From: Rubrivivax sp.
GTDB lineage: Bacteria > Pseudomonadota > Gammaproteobacteria > Burkholderiales > Burkholderiaceae
NCBI GenBank assembly: GCA_016790225.1
Contig: JAEUOZ010000045.1
Location: 1 to 45,043, forward strand
Direction of reading: 5' to 3'
Length of the DNA stretch: 45,043 bases
Below the pieces are notes generated by a model. The model saw only the letters and a list, made by a program, of their open reading frames with translations. It was not told the origin of the DNA and did no database searches. Below are positions 1 to 7,491 of the stretch, one piece after another. Numbering within the stretch: the first letter of the stretch is position 1; each line of letters opens with the position of its first letter. The position numbers and the translations under genes were made by a program.

Positions 1-240
1 GTCACCTCAAAGGCGAAATGGGCGACCGGCTGCACGCGGTGCTGTGCGCGGCGGGCTACAACCTGCGCTGGCTGCTCAGGATGATCGCCAAGAAAGGCCT
101 GCGGGCCGTCTTGTGGCTCTTACCGGCTCAGGTCAGGCTCAATATAGAGCGCTTGTTGACGACACGAACCGCACCAAGTGCGCTCCGGGACTTATATGCA
201 CCGGTCTGAGGAGCGCTGATTTGAATTGTTCAGGGACGAC
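1..240 (+). mobile_element. Right-end remnant of a DDE insertion sequence (same family as the IS at 5034-6645)
   Basis: The sequence is nearly identical to the 3' end of the complete element at 5034-6645, including the terminal segment GTTCAGGGACGAC that closes both copies. The element runs off the left edge, so its other end and target duplication cannot be checked. By analogy with the complete copy, the 6 bases after the end (GAATTA) would be the target duplication. Confidence 0.85.
3..209 (+). CDS. IS transposase, C-terminal part (partial at window edge)
   Basis: The frame is open from the left edge and encodes the last 68 residues of a DDE transposase. It contains MGDRLHAVLCAAGYNLRWLL, which matches the 490-residue transposase at 5157-6629 residue for residue before the tails diverge (LLTTRTAPSALRDLYAPV here against ELAWLSAQRPIENRLL there). 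The catalytic residues lie outside the window. The divergent tail suggests a related but separate copy of the element. Confidence 0.8.
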   Translation, partial: HLKGEMGDRLHAVLCAAGYNLRWLLRMIAKKGLRAVLWLLPAQVRLNIERLLTTRTAPSALRDLYAPV

Positions 241-406
241 GAATTAGACGGTCGTACAGCGCATCTGAATTCCGGAATGACTATAACTGGTGAAATCGCA
301 GCGGGCAATCGGCGTGTAATTGATTTCTTATTCGATCCACTTCGCCAAGGTTTGAGCGAAGCATTGAGGGAACGATGAATTTTCGGCGCTCTTATGAGCG
401 AGTGAC

Positions 407-802
407 ATGCGAATGACAGAACATAAAAGTTATGGTTGGCAGCTATTTGTGTTGGGGGCGCTCGCATCCTGGCTTGTTAGCTCTCTCGGTCGACTATACG
501 CGGTAAGAATTGAACTACTACTTGTCGGCCAGTTGATCACTCTAGGAATACCTTACGTCTATTTGTCCTATCGTTCAGGAATATATTCACAACGCATCAG
601 GCATCTTTTGAGAGAGTTGGATATTACCCCGCCCTCGTCGTTCAACGCAATCCTGCAACGGTGTCATGGAACTGGCAGCGCCATCCCTACCAAGATACTC
701 CAAGCATATATTTGGACACAGCGGGCGATGCATTTTTTTGTTGGCTATTTCTTTGTTTGGATGCTGCTCATTCTTATCAAATTGTTGATAGGAGAAAATT
801 AA
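407..802 (+). CDS. Small membrane protein of unknown function
   Basis: This 131-residue protein matches no family I recognise. Three hydrophobic segments suggest an inner-membrane protein: about residues 10-30 (LFVLGALASWLVSSLG), 34-54 (ELLLVGQLITLGIPYVYLSY) and 107-128 (MHFFVGYFFVWMLLILIKLL), with a basic arginine-rich stretch between the second and third. A second start at codon 3 is possible. The base composition is far more AT-rich than the chromosomal genes to the right, suggesting transfer. Its stop lies one base before the start of a second gene at 804 that has its own Shine-Dalgarno (AGGAGA), so the two form an operon or a two-gene cassette. The second gene is destroyed by an IS. Confidence 0.6.
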   Translation: MRMTEHKSYGWQLFVLGALASWLVSSLGRLYAVRIELLLVGQLITLGIPYVYLSYRSGIYSQRIRHLLRELDITPPSSFNAILQRCHGTGSAIPTKILQAYIWTQRAMHFFVGYFFVWMLLILIKLLIGEN

Positions 803-803
803 C

Positions 804-965
804 ATGGCAGGTATTCAAGAATTGACTGCAGTTATCGAAGGCGGTAATATAATAACAGAATCTACCAAGGTCTTGATCGATTATGGATCAAATAGCAACC
901 CATCTCTAGGATTAAGGATGGTCTGCAAAACCCCGTGCCGATCCGAGTGGCGCACGAGGCCTTGA
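804..965 (+). pseudogene. 5' fragment of an unknown gene cut off by an IS5-type element
   Basis: A start codon with a good upstream AGGAGA begins a frame reading MAGIQELTAVIEGGNIITES and on to about residue 37, where the end of the IS (GGATGGTCTGC from 916) interrupts it. The frame then runs 16 codons into IS sequence and stops. The native part is AT-rich like the preceding gene and appears translationally coupled to it. The missing 3' part is not recognisable on the far side of the IS, so a deletion probably accompanied the insertion. The function is unknown. Confidence 0.55.
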
Positions 966-2111
966 CATAGGACGATTGCGGCCATGAAGCAAGCCAACCT
1001 GGGTCTGGATCTGACCACGAAGAAGACGCGCAAGCGCGAGTTCTTGGAAGAGATGGAGCGCGTGGTTCCCTGGGCTGCACTGGTAGCTCTCATCGAGCCT
1101 CACAGCCCGCGCGCCAAGACCGGTCGGCCGCCGTTCCCGATTCAGACCATGCTTCGCATCCACTTCATGCAGCAGTGGTTCGGTCTGTCGGATCCGGCGA
1201 TGGAAGAGGCGCTGTTCGATGTGCCGATGTACCGCGAGTTTGCGCAGTTGCCCGAAGGGCTCGTGCGCCTGCCCGACGAGAGCACGATCCTGCGGTTCCG
1301 TCACCTGCTCGAGAAGCATGGTCTGGCCGCCCAGATGTTCGCAGCTGTGAACGCCACGCTCGGTGCCAAAGGTTTGATGCTGAAGACCGGCTCGGTGGTG
1401 GACGCCACGCTGATCGCGGCGCCCAGCTCCACCAAGAACAGCACGGGTACGCGCGACCCGGACATGCACCAGACGAAGAAGGGGAACAACTGGTACTTCG
1501 GCATGAAGGCGCACATCGCCGTCGACGCCGATAGCGGCCTGGTCCACCATCAGATCTGTACCGCGGCGAACGTGCATGACCTGCGTGTCGTGGACCAGTT
1601 GCTGCAGGGCACGGAGAAGCATGTCTTCGCCGACTCCGGTTACCGGGGCATCGAGAAGTGGAGCCGACGCAAACGCATCCGATGGTCGATTGCGATGACG
1701 CCTGGCAAGCGCAAGGCCCTCGACATGAGCAAGCCGATCGATGTGTTGAAGGACAAGGTCGAGTACGTCAAGGCCAGCATCCGAGCCAAGGTCGAACATC
1801 CGTTCCGTGTGGTCAAGCGGCCGTTCGGGTACGCCAAGGCGCGATACCGCGGACTGGCCAAGAACTCGGCACAGGTGACGACGCTGTTCATGCTGTCGAA
1901 TCTGTGGATGGCGCGGCGCAGGTTGGTCGGTACTGTATGCACAAGTCCGTCCGCCATTGCCTGACAGACCAGGAATACTGACCCTGCAAGGGTGAAATGA
2001 GCCGCGAAGGGGTCGAAATGGGTACTGCAGGGCCATTGGTTACCCGAAAACAACATCTGTCGCTCCAGTTCAGCCGATGGCGGGCTTTATGAAGAGCTGT
2101 TCAGATCTTCC
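916..2111 (+). mobile_element. IS5-family insertion sequence, about 1.2 kb
   Basis: The element is 1196 bp, matching the roughly 1195 bp of IS5 itself. The left end GGATGGTCTGCAAAA and the reverse complement of the right end, GGAAGATCTGAACAG, are imperfect inverted repeats. It carries one 326-codon transposase gene. The left flank is TTAA, which fits the YTAR target preference of IS5 elements. The right flank (AAAG) does not repeat it, so no target duplication remains and an adjacent deletion or rearrangement is likely. Confidence 0.85.
984..1964 (+). CDS. IS5-family transposase (DDE)
   Basis: At 326 residues this is the usual length of the IS5 subgroup transposase. It catalyses cut-and-paste or replicative transposition of the surrounding element. 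The N-terminal DUF772-type region includes GRPPFPIQTMLRIHFMQQWF, followed by the DDE core: first aspartate in VVDATLIAAPSSTKN, second in FADSGYRG, glutamate in RAKVEHPFRVVKRPFGYAKA. The reading frame is intact, so this copy may be active. The protein is clearly related to, but much diverged from, the interrupted transposase at 4551-7161, so two different IS5 elements entered this region. Confidence 0.95.
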   Translation: MKQANLGLDLTTKKTRKREFLEEMERVVPWAALVALIEPHSPRAKTGRPPFPIQTMLRIHFMQQWFGLSDPAMEEALFDVPMYREFAQLPEGLVRLPDESTILRFRHLLEKHGLAAQMFAAVNATLGAKGLMLKTGSVVDATLIAAPSSTKNSTGTRDPDMHQTKKGNNWYFGMKAHIAVDADSGLVHHQICTAANVHDLRVVDQLLQGTEKHVFADSGYRGIEKWSRRKRIRWSIAMTPGKRKALDMSKPIDVLKDKVEYVKASIRAKVEHPFRVVKRPFGYAKARYRGLAKNSAQVTTLFMLSNLWMARRRLVGTVCTSPSAIA

Positions 2112-2140
2112 AAAGACACATCTTCGCAAATGGGCGATTC

Positions 2141-2533
2141 ATGAACAACAGCAATGCATGGTTTCTGAAGCTCTTCTTGGTCGTCGTGGTAGCAATAACT
2201 TGCGGAAACTTACTTTCTAACTGGATTGGCCTTGAATTCGTTGCCTATAAGACGAGAAAGGCGGCGGAAGCGCGCACCGACGAGCTAGAACGCAAAACGC
2301 AAGAGATCGTCAAGTCCTCGAGAGAGCTGATGGAGAAGATTGAAGCAGATAAGAGCCGCCGCAAAGCTGAGATTGAGGCCCGTGCGGATGACGCGACAGG
2401 TCGGAAACTTGCGCAGGCGTGCAGTGAGGCTGAGGAAATGGTTGCTAGGCCCGGCGGAGAGCGGTACAAGCGTGACGCAGAACGTGCTTGCGCCAAGCGT
2501 TACTTCTATGTAGAGCTCGGCATCCTCAAATGA
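2141..2533 (+). CDS. Membrane-anchored coiled-coil protein, probable integron cassette gene
   Basis: This 130-residue protein belongs to no family I recognise. One N-terminal hydrophobic segment (about residues 8-32, FLKLFLVVVVAITCGNLLS) is followed by a charged, heptad-like helix from about 38 to 90 (KAAEARTDELERKTQEIVKS onward), then a C-terminal region with two cysteines (C94, C117). This suggests an inner-membrane anchored coiled coil. The attC-like site at 2535-2663 begins two bases after the stop codon, which is the standard placement of a cassette gene ahead of its recombination site. The left boundary of the cassette is lost because the IS at 916-2111 ends 29 bp upstream. Confidence 0.65.
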   Translation: MNNSNAWFLKLFLVVVVAITCGNLLSNWIGLEFVAYKTRKAAEARTDELERKTQEIVKSSRELMEKIEADKSRRKAEIEARADDATGRKLAQACSEAEEMVARPGGERYKRDAERACAKRYFYVELGILK

Positions 2534-2534
2534 A

Positions 2535-2663
2535 GCCTAACACGCGGTTCGAGCTGACCCGCTACGGCATGCGGCGCAAGCCCGGCCTGAGCCATCCGTG
2601 GCATTTTCTCAGCCCGGGCTTGCGCCGCATGCCTCCACAGTCATCTCAACAGCCACGTTGGGC
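2535..2663 (+). other. Integron attC (59-base element) recombination site
   Basis: The site opens with GCCTAAC (fits RYYYAAC) and closes with GTTGGGC (fits GTTRRRY), the paired outer boxes of attC sites. Inner boxes follow: GGTTCGAGCTGAC on the left against GTCATCTCAAC on the right. The centre is a long hairpin with arms at 2566-2591 and 2608-2633 that pair at 25 of 26 positions. It starts two bases after the stop of the 130-residue gene and ends 49 bp before the AIPR gene. The same outer and inner boxes recur, in the opposite orientation, at 9068-9196. The boxes and stem are seen directly; recombination activity is inferred. Confidence 0.85.
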
Positions 2664-2712
2664 GTCCTAAAGCGGCACATGTAGCCCTTACCCGCTACTA
2701 CATATCTCCCTC

Positions 2713-4398
2713 ATGACACAACTCAAGGTCAAGCAGATCCGTCAGCGGTTGATGAGCCTCTTCGAGACACATCTGGACTTGACCGATCTCAGCGCAACCG
2801 ATCCTGATCGCGATACGAAGGTTCTAAGCAGGTGTGTTGCTGCGCTGGCCGTCTACCTGAGGGCAGGCTGCACCGAAAAGGAAGCGGCGGCTTCAGTCTG
2901 GGACGGCTCAGATGACAACGGCATCGATGCCGCCTACTACGACGCTTCAGAGTCGCGGGTGCTCATTGTTCAGGCCAAGTGGATCAGCAAGGGAGCCGGA
3001 GAACCTGATGCCGCCGATGTCGGGACCTTCACAAAGGGAGTCAAGGATGCGATCGAGCAGGATCGAGCTGACTTTCACAAGCGTCTGCAGCTCAAACTAA
3101 CGGACATGTTTGCCCGCCTGAGCGCCCCTGGCACCTCCGTTCATCTAATCGTTACATCCACGGGCGCAAGCAAGCTCGCGCCCCACGGCACCTCTCGACT
3201 CGATAAGCTCATGGGCGAGCTGAATGGGTCCGACCCTGAGCCAATCGCGTCCTATGAGGTTATGGGCCTCTCTGAGGTGTATGCAGGGCTGGCCAGCGAC
3301 TCTCTCTCGGGCAGCTTGAGCGTTGATGCCCAGTTGCTCGATTGGTCCTACGTATCTTCGCCCTATCCTGCCTACTTCGGCATTGTTGATGGGCTACAAC
3401 TGAAGACTTGGTGGAACGCTTACGGCAAGAGACTCGTTGCAGCAAACATTCGAAATTCGCTGGGTGCCACAGACGTCAACGCACAGATCAAGCAGACGGC
3501 ATTATCGAGCCCGGAAAAATTTTGGTACTTCAACAACGGCATCACGATGATCGCCGATCAGGCGGTAAAGGCTCCAGCGGGTGCGGCTTCGAAAGCGGCT
3601 GGGCTTTTCTCCTTTAAGGGCGCATCAATCGTCAATGGAGCTCAGACAGTCAGCACCTTAAGCAAGATCACGGACGACGCGAAACTCGGACTAGTACGAG
3701 TGCCGTTCCGCGTGATCCTGTTGGCGAGCGCACCGCAAGGGCTCGGTCAGGAGGTGACGCGCACCAACAACCTTCAGAACCGCATCGAACCCCGCGACTT
3801 CGTGGCACAGGACCCGGAACAAGACCGCCTCCGGATGGAGATGTCGATCGAGGGCATCGAGTATCAGTTTGTTCGCAGCGCGGATGCGGCGGTCTCCGAC
3901 AAGACCTGCGAACTGATTGAAGTTACAACAGCGCTCGCGTGCGCTTCGGGCGACACTTCGCTTGCAGTGCAGGTGAAGACTGGTGTCAGTCGCATTTTCG
4001 CCGACCTCAAGAAAGCTCCGTACAAAGTTCTTTTCAACCCATCAGTGAGTGGAGCAAAGACGTTTAACTGCGCGGTGACTCAGCGAGCCATTGACGCTTG
4101 GATAGACAAGAAGAAGTACCAGCACCCCAAGAAAAGTGGAACTGCTTGGGGAATACTTGTCCACGGGAATCGAATCTTGGCGGCGGCGGTGTTTGCAAAG
4201 ATTCCACCAGCAACCCTTGAACAGCCAATCTCGTCATTTCCGGCTGAGCTACAAAAGCTTGACATTCCGGCAATCTCAGCCGATGTACTAGCGAAAATGA
4301 CCGCAGCAATTCAGACGCACTACCCGAATAATTTTTTGGCCGTTCTGTTCAAGAATCCAACCATGAGTCGTCGGGTATACGATCTCGGATCAAAGTAG
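2713..4398 (+). CDS. AIPR-family abortive infection (phage defence) protein
   Basis: This 561-residue protein belongs to the AIPR family, founded on abortive-infection phage-resistance proteins. The family signature is clear: FWYFNNGITMIAD near residue 270 and GASIVNGAQTVSTLSK near 306. The N-terminal 120 residues look like a PD-(D/E)xK nuclease: DDNGIDAAYYD (D72) followed by VLIVQAKW (Q87-x-K89), the arrangement seen in restriction-endonuclease-like folds. A role in cutting phage or host DNA on infection is inferred. The gene directly follows an attC site and is therefore probably a cassette gene. Its own downstream attC would begin with the ACGCCTA left after the stop, where an IS5 element is inserted. 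The frame is intact. Confidence 0.85.
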   Translation: MTQLKVKQIRQRLMSLFETHLDLTDLSATDPDRDTKVLSRCVAALAVYLRAGCTEKEAAASVWDGSDDNGIDAAYYDASESRVLIVQAKWISKGAGEPDAADVGTFTKGVKDAIEQDRADFHKRLQLKLTDMFARLSAPGTSVHLIVTSTGASKLAPHGTSRLDKLMGELNGSDPEPIASYEVMGLSEVYAGLASDSLSGSLSVDAQLLDWSYVSSPYPAYFGIVDGLQLKTWWNAYGKRLVAANIRNSLGATDVNAQIKQTALSSPEKFWYFNNGITMIADQAVKAPAGAASKAAGLFSFKGASIVNGAQTVSTLSKITDDAKLGLVRVPFRVILLASAPQGLGQEVTRTNNLQNRIEPRDFVAQDPEQDRLRMEMSIEGIEYQFVRSADAAVSDKTCELIEVTTALACASGDTSLAVQVKTGVSRIFADLKKAPYKVLFNPSVSGAKTFNCAVTQRAIDAWIDKKKYQHPKKSGTAWGILVHGNRILAAAVFAKIPPATLEQPISSFPAELQKLDIPAISADVLAKMTAAIQTHYPNNFLAVLFKNPTMSRRVYDLGSK

Positions 4399-4550
4399 CC
4401 GTAAACGCCTAGGGATGGTCTGCACAAATGACCCGCAGATACGCATCCAGTAGTGCAGCAATCGATATTGGTCGTTTCGGTACGTCCAAGGGTCGCTTTC
4501 GGGCTGCCCGGAGCCGTTTTGCCGCGTTTCGGCGCACTTCCTTCCCCTTT

Positions 4551-5033
4551 TCAAGCCGCGCTGACCATCTGCGAACGGATTTGCCCGAACAGTACGTCCA
4601 GTTTCTTGCGGACCATCCACAGGTTGGCCAGCGCAAACAGCGTGTGCAACTGCGCCGTGTTCTTGGCCAGTCCGCGGTAGCGCACCTTGATGTGCCCGAA
4701 CTGGCGCTTGACCACTCGGAACGGGTGCTCGACACGGGCTCTGATGCCCGCCTTCACATGCTCCAGTTCTTCGGTCAGCGCTTCGATCGGCTTGGACTTG
4801 TCCAGCATCCGGCGCTTGCCGGGCCGCATCGCGATGTTCCAGTCCACGCCTTCTTTGGCATCCGCTCTCTTCCCGGCACCTTGGTATCCGGCATCGGCGT
4901 AGACCTCGCGGTCACTGTCGCGCAGCAGGCTGTTGGCCTCGACCACATCGTTGACTGCGCCGCTGGTGCCCTTGACCGTGTGAACGAGGCCCGATTCGAT
5001 GTCCACGCCGATGTGGCACTTCATGCCGAAGTA
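4551..5033 (-). pseudogene. IS5-family transposase, C-terminal half (disrupted)
   Basis: The fragment begins inside the duplicated TACTTC and reads YFGMKCHIGVDIESGLVH onward, containing the second DDE aspartate (YADAGYQGAGKR) and the glutamate (RARVEHPFRVVKRQFGHIKV). It continues exactly from the N-terminal half at 6646-7161. Excising the nested IS with one duplication copy would restore one continuous frame of about 326 codons. Confidence 0.9.
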
Positions 5034-6645
5034 GTCGTCCCTGAACTATCCATAACCCATTGATTTCATTGGACTTTCTTCGACTTGTGAGCTACTATTT
5101 CTCCCAGTTTGAGGCCCACAGGGCTTTGATTTCTGGGAGTTTGGTGGAGGAGTTCGATGAGCGACGCAGCTGACTTCTTTCGCAGCCGGCTTGATCAGAT
5201 GATCGATCTGCGCCACCCACTTGCCGTCCTGGCTTCGCGCATGCCTTGGCAGGAGATCGAAGCATCCATCGCGCACGCTTTCGCCAAGAAGGTTCGCGCC
5301 GGCAAGAAGATCGAACATGAGGATCTGTTCGGTGCGGTGGCCGGTGTGGCTGCGGGCGGTATCTCCCCAGCTGGCCGCCCACGGGTGCCGCTGCGGCTGA
5401 TGATCTCGCTGCTTTACCTCAAGCACGCCTTCAATGAGAGCGATGAGGGCGTGGTCGAGCGCTGGAGCGAGACACCAACCTGGCAGTACTTCAGCGGCCT
5501 GGATTACTTCGAACACCGCTGGCCTTGCGATCCGTCGCTGCTGGTGCGATTCCGACGCACCTTGGGCGAAGAAGGCGTCGAAGCCCTTCTGGCTCAGACG
5601 ATCAACGTGGCCGTTCATCTGCAGCTCATTGCGCGCAAAGACCTGTCCACGGTCATCGTCGACTCCACCGTTCAGCCGAAGGCCATTGCCTACCCCACCG
5701 ACATCCGCCTGTTGGAGACAGCGCGCAGCAAGCTGGTCGAAGCAGCCAAAAGCCAGGGCATCGAGCTGAAGCAAACCTATGCCAAGGAAGGTCGCGAGCT
5801 CAGTGCCAAGGCTGGACGCTATGCACACGCACGGCAGTTCCGCCGCATGCGCAAAGCCATCAAGCGGCAGCGCACCATCGTTGGCCGCCTGCACCGTGAG
5901 TTGGAACGCAAGGCAGCGCCGACAGCAAAGGATGCGCTGCAGCAAACGTTCGCCAAGACCCGGCGGGTGTTGGATCAGACGCGGCACAAGAAGACCCAGG
6001 GCTCCAGCGGCAAGATGTACAGCTGGCACGCGCCGGAGGTTCGTTGCTTCAGCAAAGGCAAGGCGCGCACGCCGTTTGAGTTCGGTGCCAAGGTGGGCTT
6101 GGCCATCAGCGTGCGCGGCAACCTGATCGTGGGTGCAAGAGCGTTCAGCGGTGCGCCCTTTGACGGGCACACGCTGCACGAACAGATTGAGCAGGCCGCC
6201 ATCCTGATGCAAGACACTGCGGACAAGCCCAGCAAGGCCGTGGTGGACCTGGGCTACCGGGGTGTGGATTCAGACAACCCGGGGCTAACCATCACGCACA
6301 GGGGCAAGGCACGCAGCTTGAGCGCGGAAGACCACAAGTTGCTCAAGCGGCGCAACGCGATCGAACCCATCTTCGGGCACCTCAAGGCCGATCACCGGAT
6401 GGACCGGTGTCACTTGAAGGGGGAGATGGGCGACCGGCTGCATGCGGTGCTGTGTGCGGCGGGCTACAACCTGCGCTGGCTACTGCGGATGATCGCCAAG
6501 AAGGGCCTGCGGGCCTTGACTTGGCTCTTGCCGGCCCATGTCAGGCTCAGCATAGAGAGGGAATTGGCGTGGCTGAGCGCACAGCGTCCTATTGAGAACC
6601 GACTGTTGCCCGACTTGGCGAGGGTTTGAATTGTTCAGGGACGAC
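5034..6645 (+). mobile_element. Complete nested insertion sequence, 1612 bp, with 6-bp target duplication
   Basis: The element begins GTCGTCCCTGAAC and ends with its reverse complement GTTCAGGGACGAC. It is flanked by a perfect 6-bp direct repeat GAAGTA (5028-5033 and 6646-6651), and the interrupted IS5 transposase reads through when one copy is removed. The clean duplication indicates simple transposition, and more recent than the IS5 element it entered. A second copy of this family lies truncated at 1-240. Confidence 0.95.
5157..6629 (+). CDS. DDE transposase of the nested IS (IS5-like, long form)
   Basis: The 490-residue transposase is intact. An N-terminal DUF772-type region contains GRPRVPLRLMISLLYLKHAF. 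The DDE core has the first aspartate in VIVDSTVQPKAIAYPTD, the second in VVDLGYRGVDSDNPG, and the glutamate in RRNAIEPIFGHLKADHRMD. A basic insertion of about 100 residues (200-300) between the first two catalytic blocks distinguishes it from the shorter 326-residue IS5 transposases here. It is placed in the IS4/IS5 superfamily; the exact subgroup cannot be fixed from sequence alone. A frame this complete, with intact ends, suggests a mobile copy. Confidence 0.93.
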   Translation: MSDAADFFRSRLDQMIDLRHPLAVLASRMPWQEIEASIAHAFAKKVRAGKKIEHEDLFGAVAGVAAGGISPAGRPRVPLRLMISLLYLKHAFNESDEGVVERWSETPTWQYFSGLDYFEHRWPCDPSLLVRFRRTLGEEGVEALLAQTINVAVHLQLIARKDLSTVIVDSTVQPKAIAYPTDIRLLETARSKLVEAAKSQGIELKQTYAKEGRELSAKAGRYAHARQFRRMRKAIKRQRTIVGRLHRELERKAAPTAKDALQQTFAKTRRVLDQTRHKKTQGSSGKMYSWHAPEVRCFSKGKARTPFEFGAKVGLAISVRGNLIVGARAFSGAPFDGHTLHEQIEQAAILMQDTADKPSKAVVDLGYRGVDSDNPGLTITHRGKARSLSAEDHKLLKRRNAIEPIFGHLKADHRMDRCHLKGEMGDRLHAVLCAAGYNLRWLLRMIAKKGLRALTWLLPAHVRLSIERELAWLSAQRPIENRLLPDLARV

Positions 6646-7161
6646 GAAGTACCACTGCTGACCCTTGCGGCTTTGCTTCATCTCGGGGTCGCGCTCCCCG
6701 CTCTTGTTCTTGGTCGAGCTCGGTGCAGCAATCAAGGTGGCATCCACCACCGTGCCGCTCTTGAGCATCACGCCCTTGGCGCTGAGCAGATCGTTGACGG
6801 TCTGCAGGATCTGCACGGCCAGCTTGTGCTTCTCCAGCACATACCGGAACCGCAGGATCGTGCTCTCGTCTGGAAGCCGCTCGTCCCAGCCTTCAAGGCC
6901 CGCGAACTCCCGAAACACCAGCATGTCATGCAGCGCTTCTTCCATCGCCGGATCGCTCAGCGCGAACCACTGCTGCATGAAGTGGATGCGCAGCATGGTC
7001 TCGGGCGAGAACAGCGGGCGACCACGCTTGCCTTGCGGGAGGTACGGCGACACCAGGGCCACCAGATCGGCCCATGGAACGACCTTCTCCATCTCGTCCA
7101 AGAACTCCCGGCGCCGAGTTCGCTTGGCCGTTAACCCCAGGCCGAGGCTGTGCTGCTTCAT
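6646..7161 (-). pseudogene. IS5-family transposase, N-terminal half (disrupted)
   Basis: The start codon lies 68 bp inside the right end of the IS5 element. The frame encodes MKQHSLGLGLTAKRTRRREF, the GRPLFSPETMLRIHFMQQWF region and the first DDE aspartate (VVDATLIAAPSSTKN). It then reaches the nested IS at the WYF codon and would run about 20 junk codons into it. Together with 4551-5033 it makes the complete transposase of the parent element. Confidence 0.9.
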
Positions 7162-7300
7162 GGTCCGTATCGTCTCAGGGCTTCACGTCGGTGCCAAGCA
7201 CGACGCGGGGCGATTTATGAAGACTGTCCTTAACCCACGAGCTGCATGCTCAAAGGCCAATCGGGTTTGGCGCACCGACCGCGAAAACGACCGCCGCGCG

Positions 7301-7410
7301 AGGCTGTGGACAAGTGGACAGTTCGAGCTGGCTCTCGAAGCGGCCCGCTGGCCGTGGACAACGCTGCGCGTTGCCCACCGCACGGGCCTCAGCCCACTTG
7401 CCCACAGCCT
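7301..7410. repeat. 110-bp imperfect inverted repeat, possibly attC-derived
   Basis: The outer arms AGGCTGTGGACAAGTGG (7301-7317) and CCACTTGCCCACAGCCT (7394-7410) pair with one mismatch. An inner stem pairs GGCCCG with CGGGCC and GGACAACGC with GCGTTGCCC. The stretch also contains CAGTTCGAGCTG (7319-7330), whose reverse complement occurs exactly in the attC site at 9068-9196. The canonical outer boxes are absent. It lies just downstream of the TIR-EAL gene, where that cassette's attC would be expected. A decayed attC is possible; a terminator or unrelated hairpin is the alternative. No gene is seen in 7230-7491. Confidence 0.5.
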
Positions 7411-7491
7411 TCCACCACGACGATCAAGAAACCCCTTCAAACTCTCACAGTCCCCCATTTGGAAGATACAAGGCCTCACGCTGCTGGGCAT

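Larger units (their letters stand above)
4413..7229 (-). mobile_element. IS5-family insertion sequence interrupted by a second IS
   Basis: The ends GGATGGTCTGCACAAAT (left) and GGACAGTCTTCATAAAT (right, minus strand) are imperfect inverted repeats. Removing the nested IS (5034-6645) and one copy of its 6-bp duplication leaves 1199 bp, the expected IS5 length. The flanks CTAG (4409-4412) and TTAA (7230-7233) both fit YTAR but differ, so no direct duplication remains. The left insertion point falls within GCCTA, the expected first box of the attC site of the AIPR cassette. Confidence 0.85.

Noticed and set aside
241..300. ATTAGAC next to the left IS remnant as a possible attC box
   Set aside because: One base departs from GTTRRRY, no stem or partner box follows, and the first bases are better explained as the IS target duplication.
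912..2036. Minus-strand open frame of 374 codons across the IS5 element
   Set aside because: It is the antisense of the IS5 transposase, which has intact DDE motifs.
7301..7410. Replication origin based on DnaA-box-like 9-mers
   Set aside because: The TTGTCCACA-like words fall in paired arms of one hairpin, so they are not independent, and no replication initiator gene or AT-rich unwinding region is nearby.
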